From NCBI GenBank assembly GCA_030247885.1, contig JAPDRO010000001.1:2418001-2482000 (forward strand): a DNA stretch of 64,000 nt, read 5' to 3'. Source of the stretch: Taxawa tesnikishii (nom. ined.). Lineage: Eukaryota > Ascomycota > Dothideomycetes > Dothideales. A program made the position numbers and the translations under genes. Of the stretch, positions 10,328 to 20,629 are shown piece by piece. The notes beneath the pieces were generated by a model. It did no database searches, was not told where the DNA came from, and saw only the letters and a program-made list of their open reading frames with translations. Each line of letters opens with the position of its first letter. Positions within the stretch are counted from its first letter, which is position 1.

Positions 10328-11715
10328 AGTAGAGCATCGCGATGCATATCCGAGAACCCATGGGCGAAACTTGGGGTTGAGGATTATCTCATGCTCTTCA
10401 TAGCGGTACATCGCAGGTGCCGGATTCAATCGCGTTCAACAAACGTTGACACTGCCTCTTAGGTCATCTTCACAGCCGAACTCTGGTCCATAAATCAAGT
10501 AGCCATTAGTGGATCGAACTACATGGCCCCCGAAGTTATTGCTAACCTTACTCCCGAACAGAGAAACCAGGCCATATACGGGAGCAAGATGACGTTAGTT
10601 GTGAAGATTTCACTCTTGCAACGATATGGGGCGTAAAGGGCTGCTTATGCATAATATATCACCGCTTGACGTACGTATCCGACAATTGAGTTTTGGAATG
10701 TCTAATGCTCACTCTCCGTTTCCAGGATCAGTGGGGCTACAAGGATCTTATCGGCAAGATTGTCGCTGCATATTGCGTGTTGGCGTATGTTTTAGTAATC
10801 ACTCCCTTCTTGACAGTCTGGTGTCATCCCTTTAGTGGGTACTGGCAGGTTCCAGTACAGGACTGTACGTCTGAACGCTTCTCTTGTGTTCACAAAACCC
10901 CTGTTACAAGATATTTTTCGGTTACTGACAGAACTGCAGCTCAATGTGCTACTTTCTACCATCGTATGATTTTCGCAACAGCGTGGAACGTCACGGCCGA
11001 CTTGATGCTTCTTGCTATACCAATTCCCATTGTTATCCGTGTCCAACTACCACTCAAGCGCAAGATCGTCCTTGTTTGCGTACTTGGACTGGGTGTTTTC
11101 AACGTCGGTCTCACTCTTCCGGACTCAACTGGAAGAAGTGCTCTTGCTGACAGGATCGCACAGATTCTTACGGCAATTCTTAACTGTGTTTACAACTTCG
11201 CGCACCTAAAGATCACAGGATATCTCAACTGGTACGCCGGCGAAGTAGCCACATCAATATACGTCGCCAATGTCCCCGCCTGCTGGCCGCTACTCCGCAA
11301 GCTGTTCGGCCTCAACACTTGGTCACACCAGGCATTTGGAACTTCAGGGAACAACGACCTGACTCAACTAAGACGTCTTCATCCGGTGTATGGAAACTCA
11401 AGCCGACGTGACCCTACCTCCAATAACGACACGACTCTCGGACCGTCTGAGAGTGAAGAAAGACTGGCTAAGAGCGCAGTCGAAGATGACACGTTGAAGT
11501 TGACCCCGCAAGGATACAACACCGTACAGTCAAGTTCAGTGAACGCGCAAGATAGTGGCTTCATGGCAGGCCTCAAGAACGACTGCATCATGAAGACGGT
11601 GGAAGTCACAAAGACTGTGGAGATATCACAAAGTTTAGATTCTCCTGATGGCCTGTCTGACCACGCCTATCCGGCATACACAAAACGGCTTCTTCCGAAT
11701 AGTGGATCGCTGTAA
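10328..11715 (+). CDS. Rhodopsin-domain integral membrane protein (Pth11/SAT4-like), 5' end unresolved, one frame break
   Basis: The fungal rhodopsin-domain family comprises seven-helix plasma-membrane proteins, some of which sense hosts or surfaces (PTH11); most have no known role. Readable exons are about 10328-10405 (KLGVEDYLMLF), 10463-10674 (GSNYMAPE..., AIYGSKMTLV, then TIWGVKGC...YHRLTY), 10726-11103 and 11164-11715. Introns are 10406-10462, 10675-10725 and 11104-11163; the last uses a weak GTCGGT donor but is an exact multiple of three. Family motifs appear in order: ANLTPEQRNQAIYGSK, CHPFSGYW, NVTADLMLLAIPIPI, WYAGEVATSIYVANVPACWPL. Between GSKMTLV and EDFTLATIW the frame shifts at about 10601, as if one base were missing. 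The first transmembrane exon was not found. The hydrophilic tail after about 11330 is usual for the family. Confidence 0.7.
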
Positions 11716-12660
11716 CGGATAAGCAAATCTTTTGAGAAGAGTCTCATGTAGCAGGTTGCACGACGGTATCATTACGGTCATGATTGACTGAACACAGAGG
11801 GCAAGGTGATGATGCTACCTCCCTGCAATACAGAGTTCTGCAAACATGCAAGCAGTTGCTTGCTAACATGGAGGCTTATTGAAGATGCTGGTCGCCAGCC
11901 CATGGAGCATACCAGAGAGCCATCTGTAACACGACACAAGCTGATTGGGAAGAGCTATGCCGTCTGAATTGTTCGATAATAGGACTGGTCTTCGCCACGA
12001 GGCAATGCGAGAACGAGGTTGTCTCTCGTGTCTGCGCCAACACGCTGCAGCATTGTCAATCCCTCTGTAAACGCGTAGTCAACCAAGAAAATTCATCTAC
12101 GTTTTCTGGGGACTGTGTACATCCCTCTACCTTTGCATTGGTACGTACTGAGCGATTTCACATATTCTAATCTGTGCCTCGACCCGCTCCAAGCGGAGGC
12201 GAAACACTAGATTCAAGCGGCGCGTACCGAGCGGGCGGGAATTGCATGGGAACCCTCCTGGGACGAGAGTTCCAACCGTGCGCCACCCTGCATATGCACG
12301 AGTTGTAAGGCTTGTGCTACCACGGCTACTCCACTTCTGTATCACTTCCAGTGCCTCTAGCTATGGACACGGTAGTGCGGCACGGCAGAGAACGAACTGG
12401 TGTGATGGTTGCTCTATACTGGCATGTCGCCCACCTCGGCCCACCTGTGCGGCAACAAGGCGACTCCAAGGGAGCTTCCGACTCTTTCTCTACGCAGTGG
12501 TGGGGTATGGAAATCCAGCTGACAATGTATCATTCCGTACCTCATATCCTGCTCATCCGCCGCGTAAAGCTGTGTTGTGTGTATAACACTAGCTAAGGCC
12601 TCAGAATCGAGCTCAGAGCCTTACATCTTGTCTATCTGCTGCCACTTTACGCCACTTACA
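11716..12660. other. Intergenic, no supported gene
   Basis: 3' flank of the rhodopsin-domain gene and promoter side of the GMC gene. Small open frames at 12242-12600 overlap each other in several frames and have no recognisable content. Confidence 0.5.
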
Positions 12661-14711
12661 ATGGCGATCCCCAACGTTACCCCCACAGACTTCATCAGCC
12701 AACCCTTCGATTACCTCATTATCGGCGGCGGAACCGCCGGTCTGGTTGTAGCCGCACGTCTGAGCGAGAATCCCAGTATCAGAGTTGGAGTACTGGAGGC
12801 TGGGCCAGCGACGTTTGACACGCTTGCCATCAACGTTCCTGGACGATTTGGCGAGGGCATCGGCACGCATCATGACTGGAAGTTTGAGACCAGCGAGCAG
12901 CCAGGCTTGGGAGGTAGGAGGTTGCCTTGGCCTCGGGGAAAGTGCTCGGAGGCACGAGTGCGCTGAATTTCATGACATGGAATCGGCCGAATAGGGAGGA
13001 CCTGGATGCTTGGAGAGATTTGGGAAACGAAGGCTGGGGCTGGGACGATGTGCTGTAGGTGTTCTCATCTTGATGGTTGTCTGGACACGGTTGGCCATGT
13101 CGGCGGAAAGCGCATCCCTTCTCAATTTGGCTGCGGTGGATTCCAGACGGCCCGTGGGTCATCGCATACTGACAAAAGGACAGACCGTACTACAAGAAAA
13201 GCGAGACCTTCTTTGAGCCGATGGAAGTGCATAAAGCAGAGCACAAGCTATATTACGACCTTGACTCGTACGGCCACAACGGTCCGCTCCAGATCGTGTA
13301 CACCAAGGAACATTCTCCGTCCCACCAGCACTGGCACGAGACGCTGCACAACCTGGGAGTGGACACAAATCGGAGCCATATGTCTGGTTCCAACGTAGGC
13401 GTCTGGACGAACCTGGCCGCTGTTAATCCAAAAACGGTCACAAGAGCGTACTCAGCCAGTGCGTACTACTTACCGCATGCAGGTAGAAAGAATCTCGTTC
13501 TGCTCACCGAAGCATCGGCTAGGAGATCACTCTGCAGCAAGATGGCGAAGAGTGGGTGGCCAAAGGCGTACGGTTTGAATGCAATGGACAGGAGCTCGTA
13601 GCGAGGGCTTCGAGAGAAGTCATTGTTTCGGCCGGTAGCGTTCTATCGCCACAGCTGCTGGAATTATCCGGGATCGGTAACTGTTCTGTACTCGAAGCCG
13701 CGGGTGTGGCCGTAAAGGTGAACAATCCTAATGTAGGAGAGAATCTGCAAGAACATATGAGTGAGTCATCTGAAGCTATTTAGACATGTGCCAATCTGGA
13801 ATCTAACATGGGGTTCAGTGACGGCTACCATCTATGAGATTGATCCATCTGTGCCGACGCTCGACGACCTTCGCACAGATCCCGCGCTTGCGGCCAAAGC
13901 TGATTTGGCCTACACCAACACGCTCTCTGGTCCGCGTACCATGCTCCCCTGTAGCTTCTGCTACCTCCCTCTGTCACACTTTGTTCCACAGTCAACGCTC
14001 AGCGAACTGGCATCCATGGCGTACTCCTCAGCCACACCATCTCGGCGCGAAACAGTTCGAACCGACCGGCTGACGCAGGCCCAGCGCCTCGGACAGATCG
14101 AATACATTTTCGATGTTGGGAACTGGAGCCCGTTCTTGCCCGCAGAGAAAGGAAAGAAGTACGGGACCATGCTCCAGATCCTGCAGTACCCCTTCTCTGT
14201 CGGAAGCGTACATATCCCTGGCCGGCAGTCCAACGGAACGAACGGCGGAACCAACAAAGTTGTAGCAAAAGGGAACATGACACCGATCATCGATCCCAAG
14301 TATTATGCCGGAGCGCATGGAGCCGTGGATTTCGAAACTAAATTGCTTTGTCTCCAGTTCGGACACAAGATTGCTTCCACACAGCCGCTCGCCCAAATTA
14401 TTCGGAAGCGCGTCTGGCCTCCTGAGCCCTCTCCTTCTGCCTCACAGCAGGAGCAGGAGGACGAGTTGAGAACCTGGTTGACCAATAACACCATCACTGA
14501 CTGGCATCCGGTGGGTACCTGCGCAATGGGCGGACGGGAGGGTATCAGAGGCGGAGTTGTTGACGACCGGTTGAGAGTCTATGGCGTTAAAGGATTGAGG
14601 GTTGTGGATGCAAGCGTTATGCCTCTGCAGATTAGCGCACATCTGCAAGCTACAGTATATGCAATTGCGGAAAAGGCGAGCGCGATGATTCTGGAAGATG
14701 CCGGGTATTAA
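12661..14711 (+). CDS. GMC oxidoreductase (glucose/choline/aryl-alcohol oxidase family), two frame breaks
   Basis: FAD flavoenzyme family that oxidises alcohols or sugars; the substrate cannot be told from sequence. The start at 12661 (MAIPNVTPTDF) lies about 20 residues before the FAD-binding DYLIIGGGTAGL. Introns: 13055-13183 (joins VLPYYKKSETFFEP) and 13761-13818 approximately (joins NLQEHM to MTATIYEID). Other motifs are PRGK...LGGTSALNFMTWNRP (GMC signature 1), ASREVIVSAGSVLSPQLLELSGIG (signature 2 region) and, near the end, DWHPVGTCAMGG with the catalytic His and ISAHLQATVYAIAEKA. The frame breaks twice with family sequence continuing on each side: at about 12941 (between PRGK and VLGGTSA) and at about 13522 (between EASAR and EITLQQDG). 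Each fits one lost G. There is no signal peptide, so an intracellular enzyme is likely. Confidence 0.85.
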
Positions 14712-15071
14712 GCCATTGCAAGGAAAGAACCGTCTTTTCTCTTAGAGGTAACAGCGTTGGAGCAAGGACATCGATGAGCATGAGTATGTCACTTGGTGTC
14801 GACAACCGTCGCCTCTGGCTCTTTTCCGTTAAAGGACTTTCTTTCCGTGATACCGTGGGTGCAAGTCTGGCCCATTGAGCTTGTGCGTATCATCTTAGCA
14901 TGGAGAGTACTCCAGATCTGGGCAAGATTCAGGCAGGATCCAGACCTTATCTCCGAACAAGACAAGCCTGCCTGAAAGCCCCATATTGTTCAGATCGTAG
15001 GCAAGGCACCCGTTGCCGAGACCGCCACTCTGAAGGACGCTTCCATTCCTCTGCTCAGGCTTTATGCACAA
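14712..15071. other. Convergent 3' region
   Basis: 360 bases between the ends of the GMC gene (+) and the oxidoreductase-like gene (-). Nothing is seen beyond the two 3' flanks. Confidence 0.5.
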
Positions 15072-15857
15072 TCACGCTCCCACACTCTTGTCCTGAACGT
15101 GCTTGTCCTTAAGCATCTTCTCCGTGCGCATAAATTCTCTGATACCGACGGGTATATCACCAAACAGATCGCCCTCCTTCCCACTCATGGCAAGTCCAGA
15201 ACTCCAGTTCGATTCACTGCCCCCTCCGTCATCATCCATGCTCGTCGCGACGTGACTAGGCATGCCCGGTTGTTCTTGCATGGCCCCAGTAGCCTCTCCA
15301 CTTGCTCTTTGAGCCTGTAATTTCTCCCTCGCTTGCGCGCTCTTGGTCGCCCATTCCTCCATCTCGTCCCGGTAGAGATCCCACACGCAGTTCACGCAGC
15401 CGGACATGCAGCAGTTGTCGGGTTCCGTAGGCTTGGGAGGCACCATTATGCCTGCGACGTTGGTGGACGCGCGCAAGATCTCTTCTTCCCTCTGCCCGGG
15501 GCCGGCCAATCGCGAGCCGAACACTATGCGCGCCTTTTCCATTCTTTCTTCCTTGTCCGTTTTAGGTAGCGATTCGGCAGGCGGTGATTCGGGTGCTGTC
15601 CTGGTTGCTGGTTGTATTTCTTCGAGTGGCTTGTCAAGTGGTTCTCCTTTAGAGTCGCCTAGCAGTTCGGCCCAATATCCAGTGAGTGGCCGCGCATGCT
15701 GTTGCTGCTTGGGTGTGCTGCATGATAAACGCCGCCGGGAATGCTTTGCAATCGCATGTTTCACAGGTAGATCGTATAGTGTGGTAAATTGGGAAAGCCT
15801 CGGAACTCGCATCGACAGAACGGACAAACGGTGGTGCATGTTGTAGAAGGTGTTCAC
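15072..15857 (-). CDS. Oxidoreductase-like domain protein, mitochondrial (OXLD1/YPL107W type)
   Basis: Single exon, 261 residues. The conserved domain is seen as GYWAELLG (about residue 60) and PPKPTEPDNCCMSGCVNCVWDLY (about 138-160), a Cys-rich motif followed by RDEMEEW, the hallmark of the oxidoreductase-like N-terminal family. The first 50 residues are rich in Arg, Ser and hydrophobics with almost no acids, as in a mitochondrial presequence. The biochemical role of this family is not established; yeast YPL107W localises to mitochondria. Two in-frame ATGs lie upstream of the domain (residues 1 and 7), so the exact start may be a few codons in. The gene is divergent from the antiporter at 16614. 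Confidence 0.75.
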   Translation of the reverse strand: MNTFYNMHHRLSVLSMRVPRLSQFTTLYDLPVKHAIAKHSRRRLSCSTPKQQQHARPLTGYWAELLGDSKGEPLDKPLEEIQPATRTAPESPPAESLPKTDKEERMEKARIVFGSRLAGPGQREEEILRASTNVAGIMVPPKPTEPDNCCMSGCVNCVWDLYRDEMEEWATKSAQAREKLQAQRASGEATGAMQEQPGMPSHVATSMDDDGGGSESNWSSGLAMSGKEGDLFGDIPVGIREFMRTEKMLKDKHVQDKSVGA

Positions 15858-16613
15858 TATAAGACGAGGCGCAAGAGCAGGCTCTGGGCGATATCAAATA
15901 AAGAGGCATCGAATATCGAGCTACGTCACCAAGCAGCAGCAGCAACAGAACATCTGGTCCACCGTACTCTCAACTCTCCGAAGGCTCGCACTCTCGAATT
16001 GTCTGCCAACCCATTGCTCTTCCAGCGATTCTCTAGAGCGTTTTGCCTCTTCACTCAACGCATCTCTACGGGCTCAGGCCTGACAAAGGTGTTATAGACG
16101 GTGGTACGATCTCTCGTTCGGACTGACGAATTTGGTTGATGAGATAGGCAAGGTTGGTTCCAGCTATCACAAAAGATAGAAAGCAAGATTGTGTTTCGCT
16201 TGTCTTCTCATGTTCGTTCGCTCTTCATCTCAACACAGCGCTCTTGTGTCAGATGTGTAATATCAAGGGTGAGAAGCGTTGTGGCGGCCAAGTCGCGCCA
16301 AGTCTCCATATCAAAAGTCGGCTGTCTCTGCGCTGTGCAGATTGGACAAGAGAGCCAAGAACAGTATCCGAAAGTACCGTTCCAAGACTCTTGACAACGC
16401 AAAAATTGTCGTCTGTTGGACCACTCGAAGAGTTTGGTGATAGCACACGTCAGTGGCACGGGCTCAAGACGAGAAAATATATAGCTGCTGTGTTGACCTC
16501 GAGATCGTCGTAAGCCTCGCTTTGGTAGGAAACGTTTTCTCTGCATATCTTATCCTTCCTGCAATTTTCCATTCCAAAACCCTTCCTTCGAAACAATCAG
16601 CACAGAACTGAAC
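15858..16613. other. Divergent upstream region
   Basis: 756 bases between the start of the oxidoreductase-like gene (-) and the antiporter (+). Frames up to 119 codons exist, but they overlap on both strands with no family content. No promoter motif is recognised. Confidence 0.5.
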
Positions 16614-18287
16614 ATGGCCGGCGGATTTCTCCAGTATCACGAACCATCCAGTACGCTTCCCAAGCCCTTTGTGATACTTTTTTAAACGCCTAACCGCAGT
16701 CGTCCAGATCCTGATCGTTGTCTCCTTCTTTTGTTCCTCTCTCGCCGAATGGCTCTCAGCAAAGATTCTACGCGCCGGCATCATCGGGCAGATCGCCGTC
16801 GGAATCATTTACGGCGTGCCTTTGGCCAATATCCTAGTCCATGAGTGGCAGGAGACATTCTTGGTCCTCGGCTATATTGGACTCATTCTCATAATCTTCG
16901 AAGGTGAGATCAGTTTCTTTCTGTGCTTATTGGAGTCATGGCGATGGCTGACATCTAGCAGGCGGTCTCACTGCTAGATTGGATCTTCTGAAGCAAAACT
17001 TCCTTCTCAGCATCATAGGAGCGGCTACCGGCGTGTTGTTCCCTATCGGTCTCTCATACCTCTTGCTCTTCCTAGGCTTCGGCTATGGGGCTGTGGAGAC
17101 TTTCATCATCGGCGCAGCACTGTCAGCGACGTCCCTCGGGACTACCTTTGCCGTCATATCGTCAGCTTCACGGTCTGTTGATCTCTCGCAGACGAGAGCT
17201 GGCACAGTGCTTGTCAGCGCAGCTGTAATTGATGACGTTACGGGGCTGGTCATGTCCAGGTATGGCCATAGTGTCTCCGTGGTCGTACACCGGTCGTAAG
17301 TGCTAACGGGTATTCTCCAGCGTCATCCACGATCTAGGCTCAATCTCAGATGGCGGCTCCGCAAACCTTGGTTGGGTGATCGGACGTCCAATTCTCGCCT
17401 CAACACTCATGGCCATCCTAACGCCCCTTCTCACCAAGTTCGTCTTCGCGCCCATCTTTCGCCGCTATATTGAGCGGGCGTTCGCAGCCTACGATCACCT
17501 CTCCAACATCGTACTAATGGTTGTCATACTCTGTGGCTTCATTTCCATCGCCGCCTACGCCGGGACCTCGGTTCTATTCGGCGCCTTCTTGGCTGGTACG
17601 TTCCTCACGTATCTACCGAGTAAGCACGCCGAGGGCCCCTTCGTTGTTATGAGCAGAGAAGAGGGCGAGAAGAACAGGGACAAGAGTCCAACCTTTGTGC
17701 ACACGTTCGAGTGCTACCTGATGGCTGTCCAGGAATATCTCATGGCGCCATTGTTCTTCGCCAGCATTGGATTTGCTATACCATTTGTCAGTCTCTGGAC
17801 CGGCGCTGCGATTTGGAGAGGCATCGTTTATACACTGCTGATGGTCTTCTCGAAGCTCATCGTCGGCATCTGGATCCCAATCTGGGACCTGCTCAGCCGT
17901 CCTAAGGACGCTCATCTTTCGCGATCCGCATCCTCTATCTCCGACCCTCCAACCACTTCCCGGTCCTGGACCGCCTCTCTCCCCGCTGCTCTCTTGCTGG
18001 GCTGCGCGATGGTCGCGCGTGGCGAAATTGGTCTCCTAATCGTCCAGATCGGCTACAACAACACTAGCTACGTCAGCGAAAGCGGGTTTCTGACCGCGAT
18101 ATGGGCCATCCTACTCAATACACTAGTCGGACCGATCGCTGTGGGTCTCCTCGTCAAGATGAAGGGTACCGAAATTGGACGGGGTCCGTGGGGATACAGA
18201 ATGCTATTGAATATAGGAATGGGGCCCAAGGGGGTTCCGATGTGGAGATGGGACGGCGCGGCGTGTAGGCGGGCGCTCTGGAATTGA
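16614..18287 (+). CDS. Na+/H+ (cation/proton) antiporter, CPA family
   Basis: Four exons, 16614-16650, 16700-16903, 16962-17259 and 17321-18287, give 501 residues with every junction in frame (introns 49, 58 and 61 nt). The start MAGGFLQYHEPS is followed directly by the first membrane helix (IVQILIVVSFFC). About 11-12 hydrophobic segments are present. The ion-binding region reads SAAVIDDVTGLVM, an Asp-Asp pair typical of electrogenic CPA2-type exchangers. A re-entrant-like helix with ALLLGCAMVARGEIGLLI lies near the C-terminus, matching the family's second core helix. A hydrophilic loop separates the two halves at about 17630-17700. It probably exchanges Na+ or K+ for protons at the plasma or a vacuolar membrane. 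The frame is intact. Confidence 0.88.
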
Positions 18288-18752
18288 ACTGGATGGTTTC
18301 TGCTGCTATCGTGTGGGGGATCTGGCTCATGGTGACCTGTGCACGTCGTCCCGTCGGACGCAGGTGAGGCGTTGTGGTGCGGGACAGATTCCATGTGCCG
18401 TTTGCGGGAAGACGACGTTGTTGTTGTTGTCAGAAGAGAATGTAGAGGAAGGTGTATAAAAACACCCAGAATCACGCCCACCGAGGTCGCGAAGTGGAAA
18501 CTTCGTAGGGCTGTTACCAGATCTCCTTGTATTTCAAGTTCTGCCAGTTCTCCCCATCCACTGAGTAAGAGTAGTCTGCGCCATGAGCAATTCAAGATGT
18601 CTAGATGAAGGTTGTGATAGAGTCTCTTCCCTGACCTTGTTGTGTTTGTCCGTTTCGTGAGCAACAGCGTGATAATCTGCTATCGTGCCCAACTTTACAC
18701 TTCGATCCGAATCTGCTTTTGTATTGTGGGCTGCAGCTATGGGAAGTGTCGA
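18288..18752. other. Convergent 3' region
   Basis: 465 bases between the ends of the antiporter (+) and the TPR gene (-). No gene is seen. Confidence 0.5.
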
Positions 18753-20268
18753 CTACAGCTTGAACTCCGTACCCACCTTCTCCCAGCCGTCCTCCCCAGG
18801 CCCTCTCTCTGCGAGCCGTTCTGCGAGCCGCATCTTGCGCTCGCCTGCCCTTTCTGTCCGGAGCTCGTACATAGTAGCAAGATTGAACAACAAACCGGGA
18901 AAATGTTGACCCTCATCAACTTGGGACTCCGCAAGCTGGTACGCATCAGTGATGCGGCCGGTGTAGAGGAGACTCACAGCAAGGTTCTGCGATATGAGCT
19001 CGTTTGATGGATACCGTGCATGGAGATCTGAAAGAGTAGCCGCTGCGGAGGAGTAATCGCCGTTCGTGATGCTGATGAGTGCCGGCAGGATTGCGGTGTT
19101 GATGCCGGCCGACTGTGGGGAACCACTGATGAACCGACCAGCCGCTTCCACGTCTCCCAGTCTTAACCAGAGTAAGGCTTTCCGCGTCTGTATCATCTCT
19201 CTTGGCTCGGCTGTTGCGTCCTCTCCATCACCCAAAGATTCCAGATGTCGAGCTGCAGCCTCAAGTTCTCCCATCTCGACCAGCTCGCCTGCAACACTGA
19301 TCCCCAGCTCCGACAACCTCTCCCTCCACACCTCCACCCCTTCCTCGTCGCCTTCTCTCGCGGCCGCCTGCGCTGCACCCCGACACTCAGCCGCCAGCGC
19401 ATACAACCCCATAACCCCTCTTCTCCCATCCCCACTCGCTAACGTTCCCAACCGCTGCAACAGCATTCGCAAGTCCCAAGGAATTAGCGCTGCCGGTGTC
19501 CCTCGCTCCCGAGATCGCGAACGCTTCGCTGTACCCCGGAACACAGGCGTGTTGTGTGCGATGTAGTCGTTCAGTGGCTTCGCCTCCTGTGCTGCGATCT
19601 CGGGACGCGAGATTAGCAGCAGGCAGGCCAGCCGTGTATGGTATAGGGATAGGATCGTCGCGTGGTCGTAGTTGGATATACTGCCTGACGTCAGGTCGTC
19701 GGCTGCACGAGCGGCAGCGTGCCGAAAGTGGCCTTGCGAGAGCAACGCTGAGAGGGAAGCATCAGGGGCTGGTTGATGATGCGAGTTGAGGAACGGCGGA
19801 GGGATATGATTGTTAGGGATAGGCTGGTAGAGGGTTGGCCGTTGTAGGAAGGCCAGGTCAATGCGCGGTCGAGAGGGAGAGGCAGCGCGAGGAGTGCTGG
19901 AACCGGAGGGTGAGAGAAGGGAGGTCGGCGAGAGGAGGGTAGATGGAGAGGCCATGGAGGGAGAGGGTGGGAGCTGAGTCCGGATGGCGGAAGTAGGAGG
20001 AACGAGATCAGATGGTGAAGAAGGCGTAGAGTCAGCTAGCGGACTGCTTAGTCTTCAGCGTGTAGTAGAGATGCTGTATTCCGGATTGACGTACTTTTCC
20101 ACGTCTAGAGGTCCCCTTGTGGAGCGCCGCGGCATAGCTACTGTTCAACGTTGAGCAGAGGACAGCAGAGTACGCTCGATAATACTAACCACGCCGCCTG
20201 TCATCGCTAGAGACATGCCTACCATGGCCTCCGGGACGAGATGTCCCTAGGTTGTTGAGGCCTTCCAT
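18753..20268 (-). CDS. TRAPPC12-like TPR protein
   Basis: Minus strand exons 20268-20190, 20140-20095 and 20046-18753 with introns of 49 and 48 nt give 472 residues. A simpler single-exon start at 19955 gives 400 residues, but the upstream frame stays open, and two well-formed introns link it to MEGLNNLGTSRPGG, so I prefer the longer model. The N-terminal 120 residues are Ser/Pro-rich and probably disordered. The C-terminal part is alpha-helical with TPR-like repeats (LLYTGRITDAYQLAE, HFPGLLFNLATMYEL) resembling TRAPP complex subunit 12, which works in ER-Golgi vesicle tethering. The family assignment rests on overall pattern and is fairly confident; the exact N-terminus less so. It shares a 361-base divergent promoter with the HSM3-like gene. 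Confidence 0.7.
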
Positions 20269-20629
20269 TATCACAGCTGTAGAGATGTTCTTAGGATATA
20301 AACATGCGCTCTAAGAAAGGACTATCGCAACGGAGGTCATATCAATGGACCAATATATATACGTAAACATATCTGGAGAGTAATGGAGTAATGGATTTGC
20401 TGAACGAACGAGAACCCCACAGTTGCTTGGTATCGCGCGAGTCAGTCAAAGAAGCTTGTCTTGATACCTGAATAAGCTAAATATAGCTAACGCTTTCACG
20501 TGAGATTGCCTTCCATCTTCCATACAGAAATACGCCACCAGCCATCCGTCAACTGGAGCAACTTTATATCAGGAGAACAAACTGAAGATTCTCTCGTGGT
20601 CAGACGCTTCAGTAAAACCAAGGCTCAAT
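20269..20629. other. Short divergent promoter region
   Basis: 361 bases between the TPR gene (-) and the HSM3-like gene (+). AT-rich patches (ATATATATACGT near 20352) could serve as core promoter, but nothing specific is recognised. Confidence 0.45.

Noticed and set aside
12242-12596. Two overlapping frames of 114 and 94 codons upstream of the GMC gene
   Set aside because: No family content, no splice sites that lead into the GMC start, and the frames overlap each other.
12661-14711. A biosynthetic gene cluster around the GMC oxidoreductase and the LYS2 A-T-R protein
   Set aside because: The A-T-R protein has clear LYS2 motifs, no other secondary-metabolism core gene is nearby, and neighbours are unrelated housekeeping genes.
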